Positions 24,401 through 34,423 of a DNA stretch of 64,000 nucleotides are shown here, one piece after another; position 1 is the stretch's first letter, and each line of letters opens with the position of its first letter. Both the position numbers and the translations under genes were made by a program. Under the pieces are notes generated by a model. That model did no database searches. It was not told where the DNA came from and saw only the letters and a program-made list of their open reading frames with translations. The stretch covers positions 248,001-312,000 of the forward strand of contig LATX02000221.1 of assembly GCA_001466705.2 (NCBI GenBank), in the 5' to 3' direction. Origin of the DNA: Moniliophthora roreri (taxonomy: Eukaryota > Basidiomycota > Agaricomycetes > Agaricales > Marasmiaceae).

Positions 24401-25014
24401 GGGAAGAACTCGGCATCAGGCCGACTGCTGACATTTAACCCATAGGCCACAGCAGATTCAAAATCAAGAGTCAAGTTCCCTGAACCCGCTGTCAAATGTG
24501 GAGTGACGTCGAAGATGTATTGTCTGAATTCATTATTAACCCAAGCAACGGGTTGACTAGCAAACGTCTGTCACATGGACCGTCAATGACATGGTGACGA
24601 CGGATCAGAAGGGGCTACGCACGATGTTTGCGATGGTGTCTATACCATAGAATACGAGTAAGGCTTGATCAGAAGTGTTGGGTTCAAGGGTGTCAAAGAA
24701 TGGTTTCAGATCCGCAGTATAGGTCCAGTTCTCTTCAGCAACCCATCGTTCGGTGAAGTCTGAATGGGTACCGTTTCAGAAACGATCCAACACATGTATT
24801 AATGAAACGCACCATTGATCCCCAACAAAGGCTCTGTGATCACTCCAGCTCTGACTAGGTCTAGGTGCGCCTGCGAGGGTACTCTGCCAGGCACGACAAG
24901 CGATCCATTTCGACTCTTCAACGTCCAGTTCAGTTCAGAAAGATCGAATACGGCGCTATAAACGAGAAGCGGTAGACATAAGATGCAAAGGATGGCTTGA
25001 GGCAATCGGGTCAT
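21405..25014 (-). CDS. Secreted beta-mannosidase, GH2 family (13 exons, 978 aa)
   Basis: Exons 25014-24813, 24759-24623, 24567-24385, 24319-24257, 24199-23513, 23457-23155, 23103-23047, 22992-22890, 22833-22776, 22723-22706, 22650-21924, 21853-21640 and 21589-21405 join exactly into 978 codons plus stop. A signal peptide (ILCILCLPLLVYS) starts the protein. The sugar-binding N-terminus is typical of beta-mannosidases (DLSELNWTLKSRNGS, VPSQAHLDLVRAGVI). The general acid/base is Glu504 in QWAGGNEIE and the nucleophile is Glu602 in RFVNEFGFHSMPSF. Numerous Asn-X-Ser/Thr sites fit secretion. It cleaves terminal beta-1,4-mannose from manno-oligosaccharides during plant-wall mannan breakdown or N-glycan turnover. 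Length is normal for the A-type secreted enzymes. The nucleophile lies on an 18-nt microexon (22723-22706). Confidence 0.95.
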
Positions 25015-25498
25015 CTTTGAGACAACCGCAGGCTTGTTCCCCCTGAGTTGGCAGCAGGCTCCTTTAAGTATTAAAAATCATCAGTCATTCAGAGTCACGA
25101 AGGGCCTGAATAGAAGGGCGGCAAACGAACCTCGTGTTACCGCAACAGCTGACGGGGAGAGACGAGTTTAGTGAGCAGAACATCGCTGTTGCGGTCTGAG
25201 CTACGAATTACATCATGCATGTCCAGAAATGGTATACCGAATACGAGAAGCAGTAATTACTCGTCACATGCCGAAACTGAATGTACTCAAAACAGGTGAA
25301 TTCAGAGCTGGAGGCTCACAGCACTGATGTTCCAAAAGTTGTAAATGAACAATCATTTATATATCTGTGGGAGAATGAAGCAACATTTGCCGACAGGAAC
25401 CATGGACCAAAGCAACCCCTCTCGATCCTATACATAGGGTTTCTGTGAGAAAACCGACTGAATGAAGGATTCAATGGTTTCTTACCATACACTGCTGT
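25015..25498. other. Intergenic gap between beta-mannosidase start and HPM1 3' end
   Basis: No gene or repeat is seen. It must contain the beta-mannosidase promoter (right side of that minus-strand gene) and the HPM1 terminator. Confidence 0.5.
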
Positions 25499-26796
25499 CT
25501 ACTTCCACGAGACACGCATAATCCTTCTCCCAACGCCGACGGTCTGCTCCCAAACTGTTACCACATTCGCACCCCGTTTCTGAACAGCCTGAACGAATTC
25601 TGTGACACCACCACCTACGCCAAAGTAGAAAATCTTGGCTGCAACGACGCAGAGACACGGCGATGGTGACGACGCTCCTAGCTGCTCGTCTGGATCGGAG
25701 ACTTTGCAGGCGGTTTCCATGAGGTCGATAAGCGACGGTTGACTATCTGTTCGATAGATCGTCTCTGAGGTGACGACGACATCGTACTTTCCGCCGGTCT
25801 TTTCCAGATTGAAACCAGACCACGATCCAGAAAAGAATCGCAGGGTGATATGGCGTTCGTGAAGAGATGACTCGAAAGCGGCTTTGAGTTCGGGCGTTAT
25901 TGGAAGCTCTGCGGGTTCAGAGGGATCAGAAGGTGGAAGAGTGTTGGCGTCTTTGTCCGTCTCATCCTCATTTGGTACCACAGCATTGCGGAAGGCCGCT
26001 GATGCCGGTGACATATCTGCAGCAAGAATTAACAACCGAATGGCAAAAGATAGGCCAAAACCGACACCAAGAGAGGATAACATTCGGGAAGGTGACCAAA
26101 TCTAATGCGGACGCGTTATAGTCCTGAAAGTGAACTTCCGTTGGCTTTTCTTGGACCGGCGAACTGAATAGTTCATTTAGGAGGTACACAGTGGGAATCG
26201 CTGTACCACAGCCGATCTACGTGTATCACATTAGAAGGTTGTTTCATGGATATAAAGGGATCGTCAACGTACTTCCAGTACACGTTTCCCCTGGATAGTA
26301 AACCCTTCATTCTCCTTCAGCCCATTCAGGTAATCGACGACGTCGAGACTACACTCCCATGTCTTCAAACCACCTTCGTACACGCCCGGTACTAGATCAG
26401 AAGGCTGATCAATGAAAGCCAAGGCATCAGTTAAATCGACAGCTGTCTCTTTAACCTGGTCTTCGGGTACACCTGTTCCTTCGGAAATGAGCTGGAATCT
26501 CGCATCGAAGAGGTCTCTCCGTGCTAGGCTTTTATTCTTCCCGGAAGATAAAGGAATTTGAATCGGGGAATATGACATTTGCGAAGGCAGAGCATCTAGC
26601 TATACTTTTTGATATCTGTGAGATTACGCGCAATCAAGCCATGAAAAAAAAGGCGTACGAGATGCGACAGTAATAACTCTTGGAAAGGTTCCTGAGCAAC
26701 CGTATTTTGTAATTGGGGAGTCTCTTCGGAAGGAGTAGCATATGGACTGATCTCCTCGTCGATTTCTTCGATGTTGAAGTCGAATCTGAAACTCAT
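25499..26796 (-). CDS. HPM1: Protein-histidine N-methyltransferase, HPM1/METTL18-like
   Basis: Exons 26796-26659, 26599-26273, 26216-26066 and 26016-25499 give 377 residues. The N-terminus FRFDFNIEEIDEE and the DLVPGVYEGGLKTWECSLDVVDYL block are typical of the METTL18/HPM1 group. Motif I is VLEIGCGTAIP (SAM binding). YDVVVTSETIY and the C-terminal FGVGGGVTEFV complete the signature. In yeast and humans this enzyme methylates a histidine of ribosomal protein uL3 (Rpl3); that role here is by homology. The third intron uses donor GTCGGT, the only choice keeping frame into MSPASAAFRN. The start is shared-promoter distance (about 400 bp) from the divergent F-box gene. Confidence 0.92.
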
Positions 26797-27199
26797 TGTG
26801 GTATGCAGCCGAGAGTAAAGACTTTACATCGCGGTGTAAATATTTGCAATCCCTTTTTTGGAAATATATTCCCATCGGCCCAGACAACACAAAACACTCG
26901 GAAGAAAACCCATCCAAATACTTTTTTTTGCTACTTGCATCAGCCTGAGCCTATATTCTTGAACGCATTCAAAAAATCAGGGAAAGAGCTTTGTTGAGGA
27001 TGTTCACCCAACCTGCCAGTCTGAGTGATTTTTGCGCGCGCGAACGGATTCCTAAAAAAAAGGAATTGCAAATCTCTTTTGCTGCGTATCAAAACCTCTC
27101 AGCGTTGCTTTCCAGCTCCGATCTGTGCAAAACTACTTTGGGATGCCATCCGAAAAGAGCTCATTCAGAAAGGTCAGTGCTCGTGTAATAGTTCAAGTC
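26797..27199. promoter_or_regulatory. Divergent promoter region between HPM1 and the F-box gene
   Basis: About 400 bp separate two genes pointing away from each other. No repeated operator is seen. A GCGCGCG stretch (27035-27042) and A/T runs occur. Short open frames to the right (26991-27188) may be 5' leader sequence of the F-box gene. Confidence 0.4.
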
Positions 27200-28850
27200 A
27201 TGAGTCTGCTGACTTTGGACAAGCATCTCCAAGAGACCACAGTTGAACTATGCGATCAATGTCATCTCAGTTATCCATCTTTTTCCAGTCCTCTCCTTGC
27301 AGAAGCCGGGAAATATTTGGTGCAGCACGCAGACAACGAAACTCCTCTTGACCACGAAATTCCTTACCTCAGCGAAGCTTTGCGAGGAGCTCGAGCAGAA
27401 CTCGAAGGATGCAGACTCGAGCTTCGGAAGACGAGAGATGTTGTCCACAAACTGGAGGAACGACAAAGATGTCTCCAGGATATGACCGAACGGCTCCGTG
27501 GAATGGTTGAATTTAGCATTCGTCGGCTCCCTCCAGAGGTTCTTTCTCGCGTATTTGTCATTGCACAGCAGGAAAGGGACGAAAGCTGGTCAAGTTGCCA
27601 AGTACCTCTGACCTTGGGCCAAGTTTGTTCTCAGTGGAGGGCAATCACACATTCCGATCCGCGACTATGGTCTTACATACAAGTCAATTTCCGCGTCGAC
27701 GATGATAAACTGGCGGCTCACAAGATTCTCGAGTGGACCAAGTTGTGTTTGAAGAAATCACTACCTAAACCAATCCAAATCGATTTCACAACTCCCGATC
27801 CGGACGACTGCGAAGGCGAAGACGGGGAGTGCTGCTATCAAGGGGAACTCCACTGGCCAGTATTGGCCGAGTTTTTATCCAATTGCGACAAATGGGAGGC
27901 TGCAGACCTGATCCTGTGGCCATGTGATAGAATCATCTTCCCTCATCCGATGCCCATGCTAGAAAGTCTGTTCATTGACGTACAGACGACTGCAATGACA
28001 TTTTGGAACCCACCTACTAGGACAGAGTCCCTTTCGGCACCCAGGCTCTCATATCTGCGCCTTGGCGGATTGGAATGCAAAGTGTTGAAACAGGTCGATC
28101 TGAACACCCTTACCCGGCTCACCATGGAGGACTATCACACTGACACCCTCTTTCACATTTTGAAGCATTCTTCCAACCTTCGCGAGGTGGAGGTAATGGG
28201 AGAGCGCAACGAATTGTTACACTATCAGCATGAGTATGGTTCTCCCGTAACCTCTCAGCTGCAAACCCTTAAAACGGCGTTCTCCTATTCAATGGGGGAC
28301 TTTTTCCATCCATGTCTCCTTCCCGAACATGTCTTCACTCCATGTCATGGAGTTCACGGAGAGAGGTGGATTCAGACAGGAAAATACCCAAATTCACCAA
28401 TTCATCTTACGTTCTTCACCTCCCTTAACTAATCTTCACCTCCACATTATGACGGTACCATACGACGACCTCGTGAGTGCATTGGCACTACTACCAACTG
28501 TAACACATCTAGACTTGTATATCAATGACCGATCCATCACATGGAGAGCGGAAAGCGGCACTGCGTTTTTACGTCGAATGACTGTTGCGTCCGATTCGAC
28601 TCCCGACAATGTTCTTCTGCCCAACTTGGTCGACCTCCGCATTCAATTCAGCGTTCTTACAAAAGCCAAATATGTGGTAGGAATGCTCGAATCCCGCAGT
28701 CATGTTGCCGTGCACGGCCTGACAAAAGAGTTGGAGGTTCTTCGTCTGGATTTCCGGAAAGGTGTACTTCGCAAGCACCGCGACGGCTCGGCTTGGGTTC
28801 GAAAGCGTATAGAAGATCTAGGTTTAGACTCGGAGGTCAAGTTTCATTGA
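27200..28850 (+). pseudogene. F-box/LRR-type protein gene with a single-base frameshift
   Basis: Starting at the ATG at 27200 (MSLLTLDKHLQ; an in-frame ATG at 27143 is possible), the frame shows a coiled-coil (about 60-110: ELRKTRDVVHKLEERQ), an F-box-like motif (IRRLPPEVLSRVFVIA), then LTLGQVCSQWRAITHSDPRLWSYI as in Agaricomycete F-box proteins, and a leucine-rich C-terminal half. It is open to about 28324. Homologous-looking sequence then continues one frame over from 28329 (MSSLHVMEF..FILRSSPPLTNLHLHIM) to the stop at 28850. No intron with GT-AG borders fits, and one surplus base near 28325-28328 explains it. Such proteins usually act as substrate adaptors of SCF ubiquitin ligases. It could be a real frameshift or an assembly error; without it the protein would be about 550 residues. 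Confidence 0.7.
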
Positions 28851-29308
28851 TTTTGTGAACAGACGGATTCCATTTTCATACGTCATGTCATGTCATGTCT
28901 TGCCAGTGAGACTTCATTATAGTTCTTGGTATAATGTAACCTGCTTATAAAAGCATAGTGAAATTGTCATTTCAAGCCATGCAACCATAATATCGCTAGA
29001 GAACAAAGTTCTGGGTCCTGATTAGCCGACTTCGTGTTCTCCTGACCGCATTTCGAATCAGACGTAGTAGCTGCCAGGAAAAACATGTCCCAAGCGGTAA
29101 TGTCCATCGTTATTAAATTGCTTGTATTTCAGCTGTATAAGCAGTAAATGTTGTACGGTAGAGCGCGAAAATTTAGAGTGAACTTTATTTAAGGATGATG
29201 ATATATCCGTACTTGTGCCGTGTAGACGCGTTTTTTTCCGGCATCATCGCTCCTTCCATTGTCGCACCAGCGTCCATCTTGTCCAGTACTACCACATAAC
29301 TACAATCC
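28851..29308. other. Intergenic gap
   Basis: Nothing coding is seen. A short run of GTCAT units lies near 28880-28900. The region must hold the OMA1 promoter. Confidence 0.4.
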
Positions 29309-30871
29309 ATGCTCAACTCCTTCAAGAGGATTAAACTTTCAAATTTCAGGCCTCATCAATACCGAACTATCTTTCAGCGACCTCGATATGTTCGATTCGA
29401 AGTAGGACCTGGTGGTGGAAATCCGGGAAACAATAAACGTCCTGGAGGTGGCTTTTTCGACTCAAGAACATGGCCTATGAAGGTTGGGTTAGGACTGGGA
29501 GGTGCAGGAGTGGTATACTATGTCGCACAGTGCGTACTCCAAACCAATATTTTCTCCTATGTCCGCTTTACGATTCGCTCAGTCTAGAACAGGTCCCAGA
29601 GACAGGAAGATATAGATTCATCAACGTAGGCCCTGCTATGGAGGCACAGGTGCGCCGTAACGTCCTTCATACTACTAGTTTTTCTGCTAACTTTCTATAC
29701 CATACAGCTCGGCGAGATGACTCGACAGCAGACATACCAAGAATTTCGAGGCAAAATCGTTCCGCCAGACCACCCTGTATCAAAGCATGTTCGACGTGTC
29801 GTCACGCAGATTCTCTCAGCCTCAAATTTGGGTGTGGTAAAAGGCCTTGTACCGGTTGTGCATTCACCCTTTGACGACACTTGGGATCCGGACGCTTCGT
29901 CAGACTTTTCAAGGTCAGACCCGGCATTAGGTGGGCAGAGAGAATGGGACGTTATAGTGGTGAATGATAAAATTGTGAATGCTGCTGCTACACCAGGTGC
30001 GCGACCTAAAGCATACGCTGCTTTTCTTCTCTTTTGACACCCTCTTTTGATAGGCACCATTATCGTTTTCACCGGCATATTGCCCGTATGCAAAGACGAA
30101 ACTGGACTAGCTGCGGTCCTCTCCCATGGTGCGTACGCATGGTCTTCTCACCTGTTACTTGTATTCCTAACATCTTTATCCAGAAATCGCACATGTCGGT
30201 CAGCTGTTTACTTTAACATTGAAGAATGGCCATTTAACGCCCTTCCAGTTGCCAGACATTCAGCCGAACGATTATCATCTCAAGCCGTCGCAATCGCATT
30301 CATGATCTTGCTCACCGCCTCTGGCCTGGACATGGGCATTTCGTCCTTCCTGCACTCGTTACTGGTCGACCTGCCGAACTCTAGAACCCAAGAACGAGAA
30401 GGCATGTCCATGATAATCTCCTGCATGTCCTTCAACTCATCGTCGCCTTCAGCTGATATCATTGGCCTTCGCCTCATGTCAAAGGCATGTTACGACCCCA
30501 AAGGAGCACCAGAGTGCGTACACCTTCCTCTTTGCACGTTGACATCGCCCATACTTAACCCGCATTATGTACGCAGGATGTTCTCTCGCTTAGGCGAGCT
30601 TGAATCCAAGATGTCTAGATTACCGGAATTCATGACAACACATCCGTTATCAACCAGTCGGGTCAAGGTGGGCATTCGATTCATTGTTATCCATTATGGC
30701 TTCTAATGGATTCTTACTTTACAGTATCTTGAGGAACTACTGCCTCAAGCGTACGAAGTCCTAGCAGCCAGTCCGGATTGCTCTAGAATCCGTGATCAAG
30801 CGACTGCGTTCCGTGATTTGGCTAGGATACGGGCGATCGGGAACCCAACTGATCGTGAGGAAGTATGGTGA
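29309..30871 (+). CDS. OMA1: Mitochondrial metalloendopeptidase OMA1 (M48 family; 9 exons, 372 aa)
   Basis: Exons 29309-29529, 29583-29649, 29708-29996, 30054-30128, 30184-30198, 30249-30401, 30453-30513, 30577-30667 and 30725-30871 join exactly. A basic, hydroxylated N-terminus (residues 1-30) looks like a mitochondrial presequence, followed by a Gly-rich segment and a membrane segment (VGLGLGGAGVVYYVAQ). The zinc motif HEIAH spans residues 217-221, with the downstream zinc-ligand block EREAD at 271-275. LPEFMTTHPLSTSRV is the usual C-terminal OMA1 block. In yeast and animals OMA1 is an inner-membrane stress protease that cleaves OPA1/Mgm1-type and other substrates. Two splicing oddities occur: the E and second H of HExxH lie on a 15-nt exon (30184-30198), and the intron 30402-30452 starts with GC. 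The 3' exons are duplicated at 33648-33942. Confidence 0.93.
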
Positions 30872-31009
30872 TTTGGGTGGTTTTGAGGATCGATGATGTA
30901 TGATACCACACCACTTAACGAGAAAAGTGTTTAGAATATAGGGCTCGGATGGATGGATAGCGATAAATAAAACTGGAAGCGATAAAAGGCTTCAACTCAT
31001 TCCGATGAG

Positions 31010-31140
31010 CCTAGAATCGTGCTACTTCATCCTCCAGGGCCCGCATTTCCTCCTCTGATTCTCATACAATCTGTTTGATTCCCTTGATTTCTGCTGGTGA
31101 TGGAACATAGTTGGTACCGAATCTGCTGAGACCTTTCAGT
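31010..31140 (-). pseudogene. Fragment of an F-box gene N-terminus
   Basis: The minus strand reads GLSRFGTNYVPSPAEIKGI and a coiled-coil like residues 10-60 of the neighbouring F-box proteins, but it is broken by stops. A less damaged copy lies at 34060-34273. Confidence 0.65.
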
Positions 31141-31291
31141 GCTTATTCGGGCCCCAATACGCCGTCATTCCTTCGAACTGAACCAGCTGCAGCAACGTCC
31201 GGCGCAGAACTATCAAGCGAAGATATTTGTAGTGTACATGGATTTTAAGGTACTCCTGAAACAATGGTACATACAAGGATATACTAGTGCA

Positions 31292-33072
31292 CTAATAAAA
31301 ATGGGCGTTAAAAAATAAGGTGTTGAATGAGCGTGATTCACAGGTATCCAAATCACGCCAATCGGACTCACTGAGCCGATTACGTAGGTCCGGGGGTGAA
31401 CGCCACTGAACCATCATTCCCTGCTCCCGTAGGCCTCTCAGTTTAGCAGGAATCTCAGGGTCCACAACAAACTCCCGCAGGGCTACACTCATCCATTTCA
31501 GTTTCTGGACACCTGGGTATCGTGGTTCTACACAGCTTCTCGCTTCAGCAAGAGCTATGAGCGAAGCTGGAGACGATGACGCGGTGTCACCCTCCGTATA
31601 AGTCAATGACTCGAGTCGAGGACATAGGATGTCAGGATTGGTGGAGGTAGGGGTGAGTGCCTCAAAGAACTCGCTATAAGATGCGTTTGCTTCCATCCCT
31701 ACGTTACGCAGATTTAGCTCAGCTAGCGAAGGTGCGAGCTGGAGAACCGCGATCAAATCCGCAACTTTCACCGGAAGGTCAAGAGTGAGGCTCGAAAGAG
31801 CACGTCCCGAGCGGTCCAGAAAGGAAAGAAGAGAAATTCTCTCAAAAAAATTATCAGGGGGGTGACTGTAGGGTGAAGTGATGTAGAGCGATTTGAGCAT
31901 CGGCGCGGTGATAGCATCGAGAAGATGCTGAAACCCGAGCGTGATCGCCTCGAACTCAACTCGATGAAAGCGATTATATCGGAAGTGAACTTTCAGAGCG
32001 TGGAGGAATGGCAGTACTACTGGAGGTTCGATGGAGGATACGCTGGTTTCGTGGACGGATTGTATGTATAGGGTGCAGCGTCGTATGGAAGAGCACGAGA
32101 GAGAGAGTACACGCATGGCGTGGTGAGGCAGTAGGTCGTCTCCAAGTGGTCCAGATAGCACCACTTCAGTGAGGTTGCCCCAACGAATGGGTAACTTATC
32201 CAAGTACGCTTTATCCAGCTGTACAGAGTGGAGTGAGGGAGAGCGTCGGAAAACAACGTCCAATGCTGCCCAGTTCACCGACCCTCGCCGTTGTGGCTTG
32301 AACTCTTTTAGTGAAGTCAGTTCAAGCTCCTCTGGCAGAGCCTTCAGAAAGTCCATGACGCGAGCGGAGGCCGACATCGAAAGCCTTGCCCATCGTGGTG
32401 CATATGGGAGCAAATGCTGTGCAAAGTCAATGCATAGCGCCTCGATTTCATCCACCTCAATCACGGTCCAGCGAGTCTCGTTCGATGCGAAAGGGGTATG
32501 GGCATTGAGCGACAGTGTTAATGGCATCGTTCCCGATCGTTCAAGCCACAAGTCCAACCCCTCTGTATTGGCCTTCATCAACGAACGAAAAAAGTCGGTG
32601 ACTGGAGGTGAGCAAGGATATCGAAACACTATGTGGATGCGATTCCAAAGACGTGGTGTCGTTATAGCAACCTCCCGCCAGGACCGACAAATGCCAGTCA
32701 ATAGCAGCGGTGCTTGGTGAATATTATGTGTGGGGAGGTGATCTTTTGGTAGGCATTGCACGAAGATTTCACGAAGAATATCGGAAGGAACACGTCGAAT
32801 GGGGGAGAGAAGTGCACGGTGGTTGTCGATGAAGGATTTCAGTTTATCCCGCCGTGCTTGTAGCTGAGCGATTTGCTCGTCGAGGGCATGTAATTCCTTT
32901 GCTGGTTCGAGTAATATCTTCTGGATATCAAGGATCTCTTTCGGAGATGGAGCGAAATTGGTCCCGAATTTGCTGGTAAAGGGTGATTCTGGGAACAATC
33001 GATCGATGAGAACATTAAAAAAAGGTAAGTAGCGAGGTGGAACGTACCCATCTGTGCTAATCCTTCTCGCAT
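31292..33072 (-). CDS. F-box-like protein, tandem copy 1 (573 aa)
   Basis: Exon 1 is only 25 nt (33072-33048, coding MREGLAQM) and exon 2 is 32988-31292. Order of parts: FGTNFAPSPKEILDI, a coiled-coil (ALDEQIAQLQARRDKL), an F-box-like motif (IRRVPSDILREIFVQCLP), the family block LTGICRSWREVAITTPRLW, and then a long leucine-rich region. This is the common Agaricomycete F-box architecture (F-box-like domain plus irregular LRRs), presumably a substrate receptor of an SCF ubiquitin ligase. The same 25-nt first exon and intron are present in copies 2 and 3. An alternative upstream start exists at 33153 in the same frame. Its substrate cannot be told. Confidence 0.85.
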
Positions 33073-33647
33073 GTCACACAAGTCCTCGCTCGATGTCGCC
33101 AATGGTGGAAGAAGGAAGGTTCGTGATGGCAGCTGCCGCCGCGCTGGACCCAAAGGTTATTTATCTAAGATCCTGAGTTCCATAAGCATAAAGGTCATTG
33201 GGGACCCGAAGACCCAAACAACCTTCAATTGCAAAGAGGTGTAGAGGATCCTAAGTTCAAGTTAAAACTGGACAGCGTTACGTGGGGCGGGCTGTCGACT
33301 TTAATCTTCCCAAAAACACATATTGTTCAAAACATTTGTCCCTTGCAAAAGTAACTGCATCTTTGCACAGGGCGACATCAAAAACGTAGGAAACGACACC
33401 AAAATCGCTAATTTTGACCCAGGATCAGTGTTTTTGCGACGCAGGCCAGTTGGCGCCCCAAAGCGTGTATTTCTCGAACTGCGAAAGACCTACTCTTTGC
33501 TGGAATGTTCTGAGAGCTCCTCGAATCCCTCTCCTTTTACCAAAAGTACATGCAAACTTTCAGACGCAACCTCGCCATGACGAAACGAAGCGCAAATCGA
33601 TTGAAATGCCCGCAAATTTACGGTGACGTGAGCTTGACTTACTCAAC
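33073..33647. other. Intergenic spacer between the duplicated units
   Basis: The first 80 bp resemble the 5' flank of F-box copy 2 (36210-36300), so they are probably promoter or leader. 33170-33647 shows no gene or match elsewhere in the window. It separates F-box copy 1 from the duplicated OMA1 tail. Confidence 0.4.
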
Positions 33648-33942
33648 GATGTTCTCTCGCTTGGGCGAGCTTGAATCCAAAATGTCTAGACTGCCGGAAT
33701 TCATGGCAACACATCCGTTATCAACCAGTCGGGTCAAGGTGGGCATTCGATCCATTGCCATCCATTATGGCTTCTAATGGATACTTACTTTACAGTATCT
33801 TGAGGAACTACTGCCTCAGGCGTACGACGTTCTAGCAGCCAGTCCAGATTGCTCAAGAATCCGTGATCAAGCAACTGCGTTCCGTGATTTGGCTAGGATA
33901 CGGGCGATCGGGAACCCAACTGATCGTGAGGAAGTACGGTGA
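33648..33942 (+). pseudogene. Duplicated 3' end of OMA1 (last two exons)
   Basis: Nearly identical to OMA1 exons 8 and 9 with the intron between them (30577-30871): MFSRLGELESKMSRLPEFM, then after the intron YLEELLPQAYDVLAASPDCS. The copy begins almost exactly at the 3' splice site of OMA1 exon 8 and continues past the stop into the F-box fragment. It lacks the protease core, so it cannot be functional as OMA1. Changes are mostly synonymous or conservative; the final codon before the stop is Arg instead of Trp. Confidence 0.88.
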
Positions 33943-34059
33943 CTTGGGTGGTTTTGAGGGTCGATGTATGATACCACATCACTCAACGAGAAAAGTACTC
34001 AGAATATAGGGCTCGGATGGATGGATAGCGATAAATAAAACAGGAAGCTGACCCTCGTG

Positions 34060-34273
34060 TATCGAACGAGTTACTTCTCGAAGGATATTGGTGTGAATTC
34101 GTCGAATTAGCGATAAAGGACTCCAACTCATTCCGATGAGCCTGGAATCGTGCTACTTCTTCCTCCAGGGCCCGCATTTCCTCCTCCGATTCCCGTACAA
34201 TCCGTTTGATTCCCTCGATTTCTGCTGGTGATGGAGCATAGTTGGTACCGAATCTGCTGAGACCTTTCAACAC
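34060..34273 (-). pseudogene. Second copy of the F-box N-terminal fragment
   Basis: Reads RFGTNYAPSPAEIEGI and a coiled-coil of the same family, then degenerates after about residue 55 where the F-box motif should start. It is the duplicate of 31010-31140, carried along with the OMA1 tail. Confidence 0.65.
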
Positions 34274-34423
34274 TTATTCGGGCCCCAATACGCCGTCATT
34301 CCTTCGAACTGAATCAGCTGCAGCAATGTCCAGTGTAGAACTATCAACCGAAGATATTTGAAGTGTACATGGGTTTTAGGGTACTCTTGAAAACAATGGT
34401 ACATACAAGGACATACTAGTGCA

